Positions 17,906-26,002 of a DNA stretch of 64,000 nucleotides are shown in pieces; positions within the stretch are counted from its first letter, which is position 1, and the number at the start of each line of letters is the position of its first letter. The notes below the pieces were generated by a model. It was not told the origin of the DNA. It saw nothing but the letters and a program-made list of their open reading frames with translations, and did no database searches. Origin of the DNA: Planctomycetales bacterium 71-10 (lineage in GTDB: Bacteria; Planctomycetota; Planctomycetia; Isosphaerales; Isosphaeraceae); contig MKTT01000086.1 of the NCBI GenBank assembly GCA_001898385.1, positions 1-64,000 of the forward strand, read 5' to 3'. A program made the position numbers and the translations under genes.

Positions 17906-18293
17906 GGCGGGCTCCGCTTTCATGTCGATCGGGCATCCGGCCGACCGTCTCCGACAGGCAGTCGAAGCAGTCGGACAGGCCGACCAGTGGGGCGCTCGAC
18001 CCCCGTAGCTCGCATGCGGCCCCTCCGTTGCATCCGCACCCGGGCTGCTCCGTTCGGTGGGGGCAAGCCCGCACAGCTCGTAGCAGCCGGAGCGATTCGC
18101 CGAGGGGTTGACGGGGGGCCGGCGGGGCCTCTTCGGCCTCGAACGTCAAGGCGACGAGGTACGATGGGTCGTATGAGGCGTGATTCGGATCGACGAGTTG
18201 ACAGAGCCTGGGGACGTCGATGCCGGCGCAGCTCGAACCGCGCGCGAGCGGGCAACCGGGGCACCGCCCGTCATCCGTGTCGATGTTATGCAT
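17895..18293 (-). CDS. Small cysteine-rich protein
   Basis: 132 residues with about 13 cysteines in four groups: CPGCPLARGSSC near the N-terminus, then CPHRTEQPGCGCNGGAAC and CFDCL near the C-terminus. This pattern suggests metal or Fe-S binding. It is 25 bp downstream of the glycosyltransferase and overlaps the next gene, so it is probably part of the same transcript. Function unknown. Confidence 0.55.
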   Translation of the reverse strand: MHNIDTDDGRCPGCPLARGSSCAGIDVPRLCQLVDPNHASYDPSYLVALTFEAEEAPPAPRQPLGESLRLLRAVRACPHRTEQPGCGCNGGAACELRGSSAPLVGLSDCFDCLSETVGRMPDRHESGARHDA

Positions 18294-18318
18294 GATTGAA
18301 TATGAGTCGAGCGTCGCG

Positions 18319-19314
18319 TCAGGGGTGATCGCGCTCGCGAGTCGGGTCGACTTGCGCCCCGGGCGGGTCGTCGCGGACGATGTAGGTGGGCCGTCCTTTG
18401 ACTTCGAGGAAGATCAGGCGGATGTATTCGCCGATGATCCCGAGGCTCAGCAGTTGGACTGAGCCCATGAAGAGGACGATGACGGCGGTGCTGGCCCAAC
18501 CCGCGGGGGATTTCCCGTAGGCGAACGCGTCGTGGAAGATCCAGATCAGCAGGGCGGACGCCACGCCCACCGCGGCCATGCCCAGATAGGTCGCCAGTCG
18601 CAGGGGCCGGCCGCTGAAGCTGATCAAGCCGTCGATGGCCAGGCCGAGCAGGCGACGGAAGGTGTATTTCGGCGAACCGGCTCCTCGCGGCGGTCGATCG
18701 TATTCGAGGCCGATCTGTCGAAATCCTACGAAGGACCTCAGCCCTCGGATGAATCGCATCCGCTCTGGCAGATGGTTGAGGACGGTGACGACCTTGCGAT
18801 CCATCAGGCAGAAGTCGCCGCTGTCGAGCGGGATCTCCATGTCGCTGATCGCGTTCAAGAGGCGATAGAACACGAAGTATCCCAGCCGCTTGGGCCAGGC
18901 TTCCTCACGCCGGCGTCGTACCGCGTAGACGACCTCGAATCCCTGACGCCACTTCTCGATCAGGCTCGGGATGAGTTCGGGCGGATCCTGCAAGTCGCCG
19001 TCGATGACGACGATGATGTCGCCACGAGCGTGATCTAGGCCCGCCGACACTGCGGGCTGATGGCCGAAGTTGCGGCTCAGGTGCAGGGCGATGATTCGTG
19101 GGTCGCGATTAGACAGGCGGTCGATCAGCATCGGAGTCGCGTCGCGGGCTCCGTCGTCGACCAGGACGATCTCGTAAGGCTGCCCTGTCGCCGAGAGCGT
19201 CGTCGTGAGTCGCCCGTATAAATCATCGAGGTTTTCCTCCTCATTGTAGAGGGGGACGACCACGCTGATCAGGGTGGCTGGCCCACGGGGGGAGACCGGT
19301 GGCTGATCGATCAT
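18319..19314 (-). CDS. Family 2 glycosyltransferase with C-terminal membrane helices (GtrB/DPM-like)
   Basis: 331 residues from ATG 19314. The GT-A fold starts at ISVVVPLYNEEENLDDLY, with VDDGARD and the metal-binding IDGDLQDPPEL (DxD-like), then LNAISDMEIPLDSGDFCLMD. Two membrane helices close the protein (ATYLGMAAVGVASALLIWI and AVIVLFMGSVQLLSLGIIG). The family transfers sugars from nucleotide donors to undecaprenyl or dolichyl phosphate. In phages, GtrB homologues change host surface glycans. Here it sits directly downstream of tail genes on the same strand, which fits such a role but does not prove it. Confidence 0.88.
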   Translation of the reverse strand: MIDQPPVSPRGPATLISVVVPLYNEEENLDDLYGRLTTTLSATGQPYEIVLVDDGARDATPMLIDRLSNRDPRIIALHLSRNFGHQPAVSAGLDHARGDIIVVIDGDLQDPPELIPSLIEKWRQGFEVVYAVRRRREEAWPKRLGYFVFYRLLNAISDMEIPLDSGDFCLMDRKVVTVLNHLPERMRFIRGLRSFVGFRQIGLEYDRPPRGAGSPKYTFRRLLGLAIDGLISFSGRPLRLATYLGMAAVGVASALLIWIFHDAFAYGKSPAGWASTAVIVLFMGSVQLLSLGIIGEYIRLIFLEVKGRPTYIVRDDPPGAQVDPTRERDHP

Positions 19315-19422
19315 TGAACTCGCGCGAGGGAGGGGCTGGCCAAGCCGCCGGTGACGCTGGCCCCCGATGGGCGAAGCCAAGCCTACAGGGGCGTGCCGAT
19401 TGCGGGCAACCCCAATCGCTCC

Positions 19423-20151
19423 TCACTGAGTGACCGTGAACTTCGTGTAGCCCTGGGCCGACAGCGCCGGGCAGGATGTCGCCGTGTACTGCAGGAACAA
19501 GGGATCGCACGACTGCGCGGACGCCGTGAGACCGATGGGGGACGACCCCGGGCTGGAGCAGACGACGGGCTGGCCCGTGGGGCAGTGGCCGGCCACGAAG
19601 TAGGTCGCGGTGAAGGTCGCCGCACCGGAGCGGCAACTCAGGCGGAAGGAGATCTGATTGATGCACCCGGTCGCCCATTCATCGATGCCGTTGAAGACCA
19701 TCGGGGCCGAGTGGGTCCCCAACAGGTTGTTCGTCCACGTCAGGGTCAAGTCCCGGCGGGGCAATTTGCACCCGCCGCAGACGACGGTCGTCGGTCGTGC
19801 GCCGAATTCCGATACCCATCGGCCCCCGGATGCATAAGCGACTAGGACGTCGCCCGCCTTGGGCGCGAGCGAGCCAATCACGACGACCGGGATCGATCGC
19901 GATTCATCGGCCGTCAGACTCGCCCCCGCCCCCTCGGCTTCGGCCCCATCGATCTTCACCGGGTTCACCAGGAAGACGCGTTCGCCGAGGGTGGGGATCG
20001 CGCCGGCGTCGCGGACACGTCCGATGAAACGCGGCGTCACGGGAGCCGGCGAGGAGTCCAGTTCGGGAGAGCGGATTCGGCCGGTATGAGGCCCGGGGCC
20101 CAGGAGTTCGTCCCATCTTAGGCGCAGCGAGCGGAGCGGGTCGTTCGGCAT
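19423..20151 (-). CDS. Virion-associated-like hypothetical protein with domain shared with its neighbour
   Basis: 242 residues. The N-terminal half (VFLVNPVKIDGAEAEGAGAS, then SRSIPVVVIGSLAPKAGDVL and ASGGRWVSEFG) is clearly similar to the 108-residue protein encoded at 20196-20522, so the two are products of duplication. The C-terminal half adds a Cys-containing beta-rich domain (CGGCKLPRRDLTLTW, CINQISFRLSC, CDPLFLQYTATSC). Its place after the tail hub gene suggests a particle component. No family recognised. Confidence 0.6.
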   Translation of the reverse strand: MPNDPLRSLRLRWDELLGPGPHTGRIRSPELDSSPAPVTPRFIGRVRDAGAIPTLGERVFLVNPVKIDGAEAEGAGASLTADESRSIPVVVIGSLAPKAGDVLVAYASGGRWVSEFGARPTTVVCGGCKLPRRDLTLTWTNNLLGTHSAPMVFNGIDEWATGCINQISFRLSCRSGAATFTATYFVAGHCPTGQPVVCSSPGSSPIGLTASAQSCDPLFLQYTATSCPALSAQGYTKFTVTQ

Positions 20152-20195
20152 TGGTCACCCGATCGGTGGGCGTGCGAGATTCGCCGTTCGGCGGA

Positions 20196-20522
20196 TCAAC
20201 CATCGTAACGGAAGGCCCAACGGCCCCCGCTGGAATGGATGATCAGCTTCGTCCCGACCGGCGGCGACTTGGAGCCGAGATTAAGCGCCATGATCGTGCG
20301 CGATGAGTCCACAGAGAAGGTCGCACTCGCGCCCTCGGTCTCCGGGCCGTCGATTCGCAAGGGGGTGCAGGCGTAGAAGGCGGAGGCGATCGTGGGGTAG
20401 TTCCCGCGCGCCATGGTCTGCACCAACACCGCCTCCGAGCCATGGAGACCGGCGGACGTCTGCCGTCGGACGGCGGAGGCGGCGTCTTCTTGCCTGCCTC
20501 GCATGACGCGGGCATCTGACAT
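20196..20522 (-). CDS. Small virion-associated-like protein, paralogue of the next gene's N-terminus
   Basis: 108 residues from ATG 20522. PTIASAFYACTPLRIDGPE, SRTIMALNLGSKSPPVGTKL and HSSGGRWAFRYDG align with the N-terminal half of the 242-residue protein encoded at 19423-20151. The longer open frame to 20624 runs into the end of the hub gene and is not favoured. Likely a small beta-barrel or OB-like module; function unknown. Confidence 0.55.
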   Translation of the reverse strand: MSDARVMRGRQEDAASAVRRQTSAGLHGSEAVLVQTMARGNYPTIASAFYACTPLRIDGPETEGASATFSVDSSRTIMALNLGSKSPPVGTKLIIHSSGGRWAFRYDG

Positions 20523-20551
20523 GGGGTCAAGGACTCCCTTGGCGAAAGGCG

Positions 20552-22672
20552 TTAGAAGCTCCGTTCGACGTCGACGTCCGAGAGCTCGATGACGGTCGCC
20601 TGGCGGTCGTCGGAGAACTCCCACGAAACGGCCGATATGATGGGGTAGGTTGGGGCTTCGCCCTGGGCCTCGCCGACGTTGGTCTGGAGCGCCACGTCGC
20701 GGCCGTCGATTCGGGCCACTCGATCACCGACCCGGTAAGCCGTGACGAGGCCGGGGAGGGTGGCCGATCCTACGGTCGCCGGCAATTCGTGGGCCGCGCG
20801 GAGTTGTCGCGCCCAGGCGACCGCTCGCTCGGTATCGTCTCTCGCGATCTTCGGCCCGGGGGTGGGATTGTGCAGCGAATGAGCGTAGACCGTCTCCAGG
20901 GCGAAGTGGTCGCGGGCGTCGACGCGTCTCCGGCGGGTGAAGGATGTGGGCGAGGCCGGTCGCGAGTCGACCGATGCCGGGAGCATCAGATCATCTTCGA
21001 CGACCGTCGTCAGACGGAGCACGAAGCGAGTATTCGGGGCCGTCGGGTTCGCCTGGCTGCTTACGCCTCGGAGCGTCCTGCTGGGCTCTTGCGGTTGGTC
21101 ACCCGTATACTCCCCGATCGCCCAGGTTTCGGGGTCTTCAGCCACCACATAGATCCCCAACCGATCCTCCAGGAGTTGCCATCCCCCCTCGATCGGCTGC
21201 CAGTTCCCCGTCCCGTCCCACAACCCCGGCGCCGGGCCCGTGTAATCGCGAGACAGCGCGAGTTGGGCCCTGAGCGGGCGGTCTTGCGAGTCGCGACTCA
21301 CCAGGAAGGCCGACCCGGCCCGCAACCGTCTAACGTAGGTAGGATTGCCCTGCTCATCGTCCGGGAACAGGTCCCCAAGGTCGAGCGAGGATTCCGACCA
21401 GGATGACGTCGTTGCCGCCCAATGGCCGTCGCCCGCCTCATCGGCGACGTAGTATCGGTACTTCCGACGGTCTTCCCCGTCGGCTGCGGCGAGGTTGGAT
21501 CGGAGGAATCGGACTCGCTGGACGGCCGATTCGTCCCCCGGGGAGGGAGTGAAGCCGGGAGCCAAGACGAATGAGGCCTCGACGCGGCGCTGGGCGGTCT
21601 CGACCGTCACGGCGTTCACGATCGAGCGTGAGTCTCGACGGAGGTGCAGGGAGGCGACGTTGCAACGAGCGGGGTTGAGGCCGGCCCCCGGCTTCGACAG
21701 GAGCAAATCGCGCAGGGGGCCTCCGCAATCGGCGTCTTTACGGTAGATTTCGACCTCGCTGCGCGGCGAGCCGTCCTCGCCTTCGGCCGTCACGAATCTC
21801 ATCCCGAACCCTGTCAGATCCAACTGATCGGCGAGGGCTTCGGGCCAGGCCTTGTTCGTCGCGTCGTAGTCGCGGACGACCACGTCCGCGGCCGTGCCCC
21901 ACCCGATCGGATTCGCGCCGGGCGCCGGTCCCTTCGATTGGAGCAGCGCGTCCAGGCGGTCGAAGTCGGGGTTCTTGACGAACGCCTGGTCGTTATGCAC
22001 GGCGAGGATATACCGGACCAGCTTTCCGAGGGTCCAGTAGGTCCTGGGATCGGGATCGCGATCGAGGTCCGGATCGATGAAAACGGGATAACCAGTCGAT
22101 GCGTCGGATCGCCCGATGTCGGCACCGTCCGGAGTGCAGTTCGGCCTCCCGTCGGGGTTGAAGCGGGCGGGAAGTTGGACGAGCACGGCGTCGCCGTCCT
22201 GGGGCGAGTCGGCATGACGCTGGAGGCGCCCGCCGATCGGCTCGTCCCAGCACCGGATCGCGACCCCCGTCGCGAGGAACGAGATCCGCTGGGAGTGCGG
22301 ATCCAGGTCGATCTGCGGGGCCTGAGCGAATCCGTCGAAAAGGATCCGAGATTCGCCATGGTGACCGATCGCCAGGACGACGAGCCGGTCGTCGTTCCTG
22401 ACGACGTACGGACCCGCGGCACCCTGAGGCCACAGTCGGCCGAAGTCGACCGGGGCGGGATCGGAGGGGGCCGCGTCGTCAAGGATGTAGCGGAACCAGG
22501 CCGTCGGTGCCTCGGGTCCTTCCACATAACGGATCCGCTCGCAGGTCACGTTCGGGAGCACCGTGTAGGCGGCCCCCCCCGCCCCCCCCGCATCGTAGCG
22601 GCAGACGCGGACCGTCGCGGCCGGGCTCGACAACGGCACTTCGTACGGGTCGAAATCGAAGCTCGCTGGCAT
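20552..22672 (-). CDS. Tail hub/tip-like phage protein
   Basis: 706 residues with no signal peptide. It begins with a beta-rich domain (VRVCRYDAGGAGGAAYTVLP) containing FRYILDDAAP and VVLAIGHHGESRILFDGFAQ, reminiscent of the Tal/hub proteins that describe coordinate-like rings at the tail tip. It continues with a charged middle and a C-terminal region with RVGDRVARIDGRDVAL and ISAVSWEFSDDRQATVIELS, as seen in gp27/gpJ-type hub proteins. It follows fibre and tip genes in the tail module. The assignment rests mainly on size and position. Confidence 0.55.
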   Translation of the reverse strand: MPASFDFDPYEVPLSSPAATVRVCRYDAGGAGGAAYTVLPNVTCERIRYVEGPEAPTAWFRYILDDAAPSDPAPVDFGRLWPQGAAGPYVVRNDDRLVVLAIGHHGESRILFDGFAQAPQIDLDPHSQRISFLATGVAIRCWDEPIGGRLQRHADSPQDGDAVLVQLPARFNPDGRPNCTPDGADIGRSDASTGYPVFIDPDLDRDPDPRTYWTLGKLVRYILAVHNDQAFVKNPDFDRLDALLQSKGPAPGANPIGWGTAADVVVRDYDATNKAWPEALADQLDLTGFGMRFVTAEGEDGSPRSEVEIYRKDADCGGPLRDLLLSKPGAGLNPARCNVASLHLRRDSRSIVNAVTVETAQRRVEASFVLAPGFTPSPGDESAVQRVRFLRSNLAAADGEDRRKYRYYVADEAGDGHWAATTSSWSESSLDLGDLFPDDEQGNPTYVRRLRAGSAFLVSRDSQDRPLRAQLALSRDYTGPAPGLWDGTGNWQPIEGGWQLLEDRLGIYVVAEDPETWAIGEYTGDQPQEPSRTLRGVSSQANPTAPNTRFVLRLTTVVEDDLMLPASVDSRPASPTSFTRRRRVDARDHFALETVYAHSLHNPTPGPKIARDDTERAVAWARQLRAAHELPATVGSATLPGLVTAYRVGDRVARIDGRDVALQTNVGEAQGEAPTYPIISAVSWEFSDDRQATVIELSDVDVERSF

Positions 22673-22694
22673 GCCGTACGTCCTCTCGCGTGGG

Positions 22695-23486
22695 TCAGCC
22701 GAGCAGGCCCATCGCCTTCAGGTCGTTGATTAATGCGTTGAGCAGTTGCGTCGTGTTCTCTGCGAAGGCTCTCAAGTTCTCGTACGACGCCCTGAGGCTG
22801 TTGAGATCGGTGACCTGGGCGTAAAGAGCGCCCGTCTGGCTCGAACTCAGGCCCGCGAATGAGGTCGACGAGATCGCCGGGGAATAGGCGGCCAGGCTTC
22901 GAGAGGACGCTGCATATCCCTGGATGTAAGGCCCCGGTCGGGTGATGGGGGCGGCGTTCCAGAACCCGAGTTTCTGGGCGGTCGAGGTGCCGATCTTGAG
23001 CCCCGAAGATGAGCCGGCCGCGAACGAGGCCCCGTCGTTCATGGCTCCGCCGGCCGCGGTCAAGAAGGGCCTGGAATCGCTGCCGACCGTTCCGCATACG
23101 ACCCGCACATCCGTCACGCTTTCGACGGCGGACGGGCCGGTGGTCACCACGGCCAGCGGGACGTGCGAAGTCTGCGGGAAGCCGGAGGCCGAGGTGGTGA
23201 GGTCGCCGGAATCGGTCAAATAGACGTAATGCGTCGAATTGGCCGACAGATTGACCGGCGTCGAACCCCCGAATTCGCCGACGGTGCCGTCGCGGCGTTG
23301 AAAGCGTCCCGCCGCGACCTGGATTCGGAGGGAGATGCTGGGACGCTCGACCGGAGTGGCGCAGAGGCCCCCGATCGGCGCCAGGTCGTCGAGTGCGTCG
23401 GAGTTGGCGTTCAGCGGTACGTTCCACTCGCGCTCGGCCGGGCCCGGTTTGGCGAGCTTCGCCCGCGGAGTATAGGTCGTCGCCAT
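22695..23486 (-). CDS. Tail-fibre-like phage protein
   Basis: 263 residues from ATG 23486. The N-terminus (NVPLNANSDALDDLAPIGG) and THYVYLTDSGDLTTSASGFP are typical of phage fibre or appendage proteins. The C-terminal region carries GLKIGTSTAQKLGFWNAAPI, the KLGFxxAxP motif common in phage capsid-decoration and tail-fibre proteins, followed by a helical end (LRASYENLRAFAENTTQLL). Likely a trimeric appendage. It is 19 bp downstream of the Fn3-like gene. Confidence 0.6.
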   Translation of the reverse strand: MATTYTPRAKLAKPGPAEREWNVPLNANSDALDDLAPIGGLCATPVERPSISLRIQVAAGRFQRRDGTVGEFGGSTPVNLSANSTHYVYLTDSGDLTTSASGFPQTSHVPLAVVTTGPSAVESVTDVRVVCGTVGSDSRPFLTAAGGAMNDGASFAAGSSSGLKIGTSTAQKLGFWNAAPITRPGPYIQGYAASSRSLAAYSPAISSTSFAGLSSSQTGALYAQVTDLNSLRASYENLRAFAENTTQLLNALINDLKAMGLLG

Positions 23487-23505
23487 GGGCTGTTGATTTC
23501 CTGTT

Positions 23506-24201
23506 TCAGTTGGGGCTGGGATTCCAGGAGAGCGTGGCCCGACGCGTCTCCGGGTCGTAGGCGCAACGAAGCCGGGCACCATCGGGGTCGGCCGCCGGGG
23601 GGCGAGGTGGGGCGACGACGGTCGTCGTCAGGGTCGTCTTCGGCCCCTCGTTTCCCGCGGCGTCGAGCGGGATGACGGCGAAGGTCCAGGTCCCGGGCGC
23701 GAGCGCCGCACTGATCCAGCGGTAGGTCGACGCCGCTCGACCGAATCCTCCCTGGCCGAACCCTCCGATCCCGAATCCGTCGATCGGGACGCCGCCCGGA
23801 TAGGCCTGTATCTCGGCCAGCGGCTCAGTGAAGTCGACATCCCAGCCGGGTTGTCGTGAGCCGAAGACGCGAAAGCCCTGGACGTCGTCGCCGCCCGCCG
23901 GATCCAGGTAGGATCCGCCGAGCCATGTGAGCGTCACGCGGTCGCCCGAGGTCGGCGGCAATGTCGCCGAGAAGTCGACGGTCGCCTCGCCGGGCCCGAC
24001 CGTCCCGACATCGATCCGCACCCGGGAATCCGGCATCGTCAGGGCGACCCAGCGGCTCGTCCCGTACCAGGCCAGGCGACGCCCGACGTAGACCTGGAAT
24101 GTCGTCCCGGAGGGCGCGGTCGAGGTCCACGATAATTGCAGCGTCGCGCCGTCCCACGTCGGCGGTCTCACCTCAACGATCGAGGTCTGGTCGAAAGGCA
24201 T
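23506..24201 (-). CDS. Fibronectin-III-like tail protein
   Basis: 231 residues of beta-rich sequence. LQLSWTSTAPSGTTFQVYVG and ATLSWNPSPN look like two Fn3-type strands, and WTFAVIPLDAAGNEGPKTTL matches the end of an Fn3 domain. A Gly-rich segment (GFGIGGFGQGGFGRAAS) interrupts it. Such modules decorate tail tips and bind carbohydrate. No enzyme motif. Confidence 0.55.
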   Translation of the reverse strand: MPFDQTSIVEVRPPTWDGATLQLSWTSTAPSGTTFQVYVGRRLAWYGTSRWVALTMPDSRVRIDVGTVGPGEATVDFSATLPPTSGDRVTLTWLGGSYLDPAGGDDVQGFRVFGSRQPGWDVDFTEPLAEIQAYPGGVPIDGFGIGGFGQGGFGRAASTYRWISAALAPGTWTFAVIPLDAAGNEGPKTTLTTTVVAPPRPPAADPDGARLRCAYDPETRRATLSWNPSPN

Positions 24202-24232
24202 GGAGTGGCGCCCTTATGGGAGACATGGCGGG

Positions 24233-24616
24233 TCATGTGAGGCCGTGGAACACGGCGCGATAGGGGAGCCCCCAACCGCCGCCGGTGTGGATCGGGCCGC
24301 GGGAGTCCGGGACGAATTCGCCCTTGAAGACGACGTTCCGCCACACACGGCTCCGGTTGTCGACGAGGATGCGGGCGATCCCATCGGCGTAGTCGTTGAA
24401 TCTCGCCTCACAGGCGTTGAGCGCCTCGAGCGTCGGGGCGGTGAGCACACCGCGGATGAAGAAGGATCGGCCTCGGCCGCCGCCATCGAGCACTTGCGTA
24501 CCGCTGACTCCGAAGAACGCGACGACCTGCTGGGCCCTCGGCCGAGCGACGTGCTGGAATTGCACGGCCGACCCGAAGATATTCTCGCCGTTGTATGTCA
24601 CCATGGCATTTCTCAT
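24233..24616 (-). CDS. Small tail-tip/distal-tail-like protein
   Basis: 127 residues; starts at 24616 (six bases after the previous stop) or 24604. Beta-rich: MVTYNGENIFGSAVQFQHVA, FFIRGVLTAPTLEALNACEA, ILVDNRSRVWRNVVFKGEFV. Size and position between the putative tape-measure gene and fibre genes suggest a distal-tail or baseplate-ring protein. No recognised domain. Confidence 0.5.
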   Translation of the reverse strand: MRNAMVTYNGENIFGSAVQFQHVARPRAQQVVAFFGVSGTQVLDGGGRGRSFFIRGVLTAPTLEALNACEARFNDYADGIARILVDNRSRVWRNVVFKGEFVPDSRGPIHTGGGWGLPYRAVFHGLT

Positions 24617-24622
24617 GCGGGG

Positions 24623-25417
24623 TCAGCCGTCGACCCGGCCGCGGAACGGCCTGGGACGCGAGCCGATCGGGGGCGGGGCGGCGAAACGCTCGACGACCCG
24701 TTCCAATCGGTCCGCCACCTGCGACAGACGTCCTTCGATCCGATCGTAGTCGTTCCCATACTGGGAGCCGCCGCTCGCTCCGTCGGAATCCTCCGCCGCA
24801 GCCGTTAGCGTCAGCGGGGCGGCCTGCGATGGAGTAACCTGTCGAGCCGGGCGAATGGGACCGACCATCGGCCATTGACCGCCCGGGGCGGAAGTGGAAC
24901 TCGTCGCCGCGGCCTCAGAGCCCCAGTCGCTCTGGATGAGTGGCGACTTCGATAGAAACTCGCTCTCGATCCGTTCGACGTCTTCGGAGAGGGACATCGC
25001 GATGGGCTCTCGCGCCGTCACAAGGAACTTCCCAAGTTTCCCCGAGACCTCCAGGCTCGAGGAGGGGGATCGATCGATCCGAGGGCCGGGGGTGTCGACG
25101 CGGCTCGATGTGAGAGGGGCGAGCCCGGGGCCCTTCGCTCGCTCCGCGGCCGTGGGGGCGGCGACGATAACCGGCTCGACGAGCGCGGAAGCCAACTCGG
25201 GCGTTTGATGGAGCACCGAGGTCCTGGTCTCGTCACCCTGGGGGAGCGGCCCGATCAAGGCGGCCGTCGGGCGGTCGGGGCTCGCCGAGCCTTCCTCCCC
25301 CGCCGGAGCATCGGCTCCGATCGGCGGCGTCGCCAGGATTTCATCGAGCTTGTCGAGCGGCCACGGGACGCCCGACTCCGAGGTTTCTTGGGAGATCAGG
25401 AATTCGTCGAGGTCCAT
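24623..25417 (-). CDS. Putative short tape-measure or tail protein
   Basis: 264 residues from ATG 25417. Mostly low-complexity and Ala/Pro/Ser-rich, with a helical C-terminal stretch (YDRIEGRLSQVADRLERVVE) able to form a coiled coil. It is the gene directly after the tail-chaperone pair, the position normally taken by the tape-measure protein that sets tail length. 264 residues would give only a very short tail, so the call is tentative. Confidence 0.4.
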   Translation of the reverse strand: MDLDEFLISQETSESGVPWPLDKLDEILATPPIGADAPAGEEGSASPDRPTAALIGPLPQGDETRTSVLHQTPELASALVEPVIVAAPTAAERAKGPGLAPLTSSRVDTPGPRIDRSPSSSLEVSGKLGKFLVTAREPIAMSLSEDVERIESEFLSKSPLIQSDWGSEAAATSSTSAPGGQWPMVGPIRPARQVTPSQAAPLTLTAAAEDSDGASGGSQYGNDYDRIEGRLSQVADRLERVVERFAAPPPIGSRPRPFRGRVDG

Positions 25418-25436
25418 GATGGATACTCGCTGTCGA

Positions 25437-25673
25437 TCAAAAGAGGGCTTCGAGCGCGGCTTCCTGCGCCCTGGTTTCATGTCCGTCCACCCATCGCGAA
25501 GGGGGGACGGCACGGCCCAGTGCCACCAGCATTTCCGAGACGCCGATGGCGTCCTCCCAGGGCAGATCCTGGGCGACCCCGTTCGCGATCAGGGTGCAGC
25601 GGAGCCATCGGCTGAAGGTTTTGGGACCCGGCCCGTCATCGCCCGATTGATCGCCTGCCAACGCTCGCGGCAT
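25437..25673 (-). CDS. -1 frame extension of the tail assembly chaperone (gpT-like)
   Basis: An open frame in the -1 phase relative to the 137-residue chaperone gene, overlapping its end by 85 bp. It has an ATG at 25673, but the only AGGA is directly against that ATG, too close to serve as a ribosome binding site. A CCCAAAA heptamer at 25619-25625 lies in the overlap, in the correct phase (C CCA AAA). Slippage would add 60 residues starting TFSRWLRCTLIANGVAQ and give a 188-residue fusion from ATG 26002. This is the classic G/GT layout of siphophage tail chaperones. Confidence 0.6.
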   Translation of the reverse strand: MPRALAGDQSGDDGPGPKTFSRWLRCTLIANGVAQDLPWEDAIGVSEMLVALGRAVPPSRWVDGHETRAQEAALEALF

Positions 25674-26002
25674 TCCTGGTCTTCGGCGTCGATGATGAGC
25701 AGGTCGCGGAGGTCACGATCCGACAGGTCGTAGTTCCGGAGCAAAAGGAGGGCGGCCATGCGGAACTGGATGGTCAGGCGGGCCGGCGTATCTTCGAGGT
25801 CGCAATCGGATAATTCATCCATCAGCGCCTCGAATTCGGCACCGAAGCTGGGGCCCCCCCCCACTGCAATCCGGCCGTCTTCGCCACGGATGGGGAACAG
25901 CCGGAGCGTTGGGATCGGGAGCGACCATCTGCCGCCATCCCCGAGGGTCACCTCCGGCCCCGCTGAGAACCCAGGCCGGCGGAGCGAACGTTCGTCAAGC
26001 AT
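25589..26002 (-). CDS. Tail assembly chaperone (gpG-like)
   Basis: 137 residues from ATG 26002, which overlaps the end of the preceding gene by 8 bp. The middle and end are helical and acidic (LTIQFRMAALLLLRNYDLSD and DQECRERWQAINRAM), as in gpG-type chaperones that coat the tape-measure protein. The frame stops nine codons after the slippery site, leaving a short tail, while the -1 frame continues for 60 codons. Sequence similarity to a named family is not visible; the assignment rests on position and frameshift geometry. Confidence 0.6.
   Translation of the reverse strand: MLDERSLRRPGFSAGPEVTLGDGGRWSLPIPTLRLFPIRGEDGRIAVGGGPSFGAEFEALMDELSDCDLEDTPARLTIQFRMAALLLLRNYDLSDRDLRDLLIIDAEDQECRERWQAINRAMTGRVPKPSADGSAAP
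25619..25625 (-). promoter_or_regulatory. Candidate -1 ribosomal frameshift site CCCAAAA
   Basis: On the minus strand the zero frame reads GTC CCA AAA CCT. Slippage by one base gives CCC AAA ACC TTC, which is the reading frame continuing to 25437. The heptamer obeys the X XXY YYZ rule. Downstream, AGCC-GAT-GGCT is a possible small hairpin about 5 nt away, and GACGCC-ATC-GGCGTC forms a six-base-pair hairpin further on. Confidence 0.55.
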
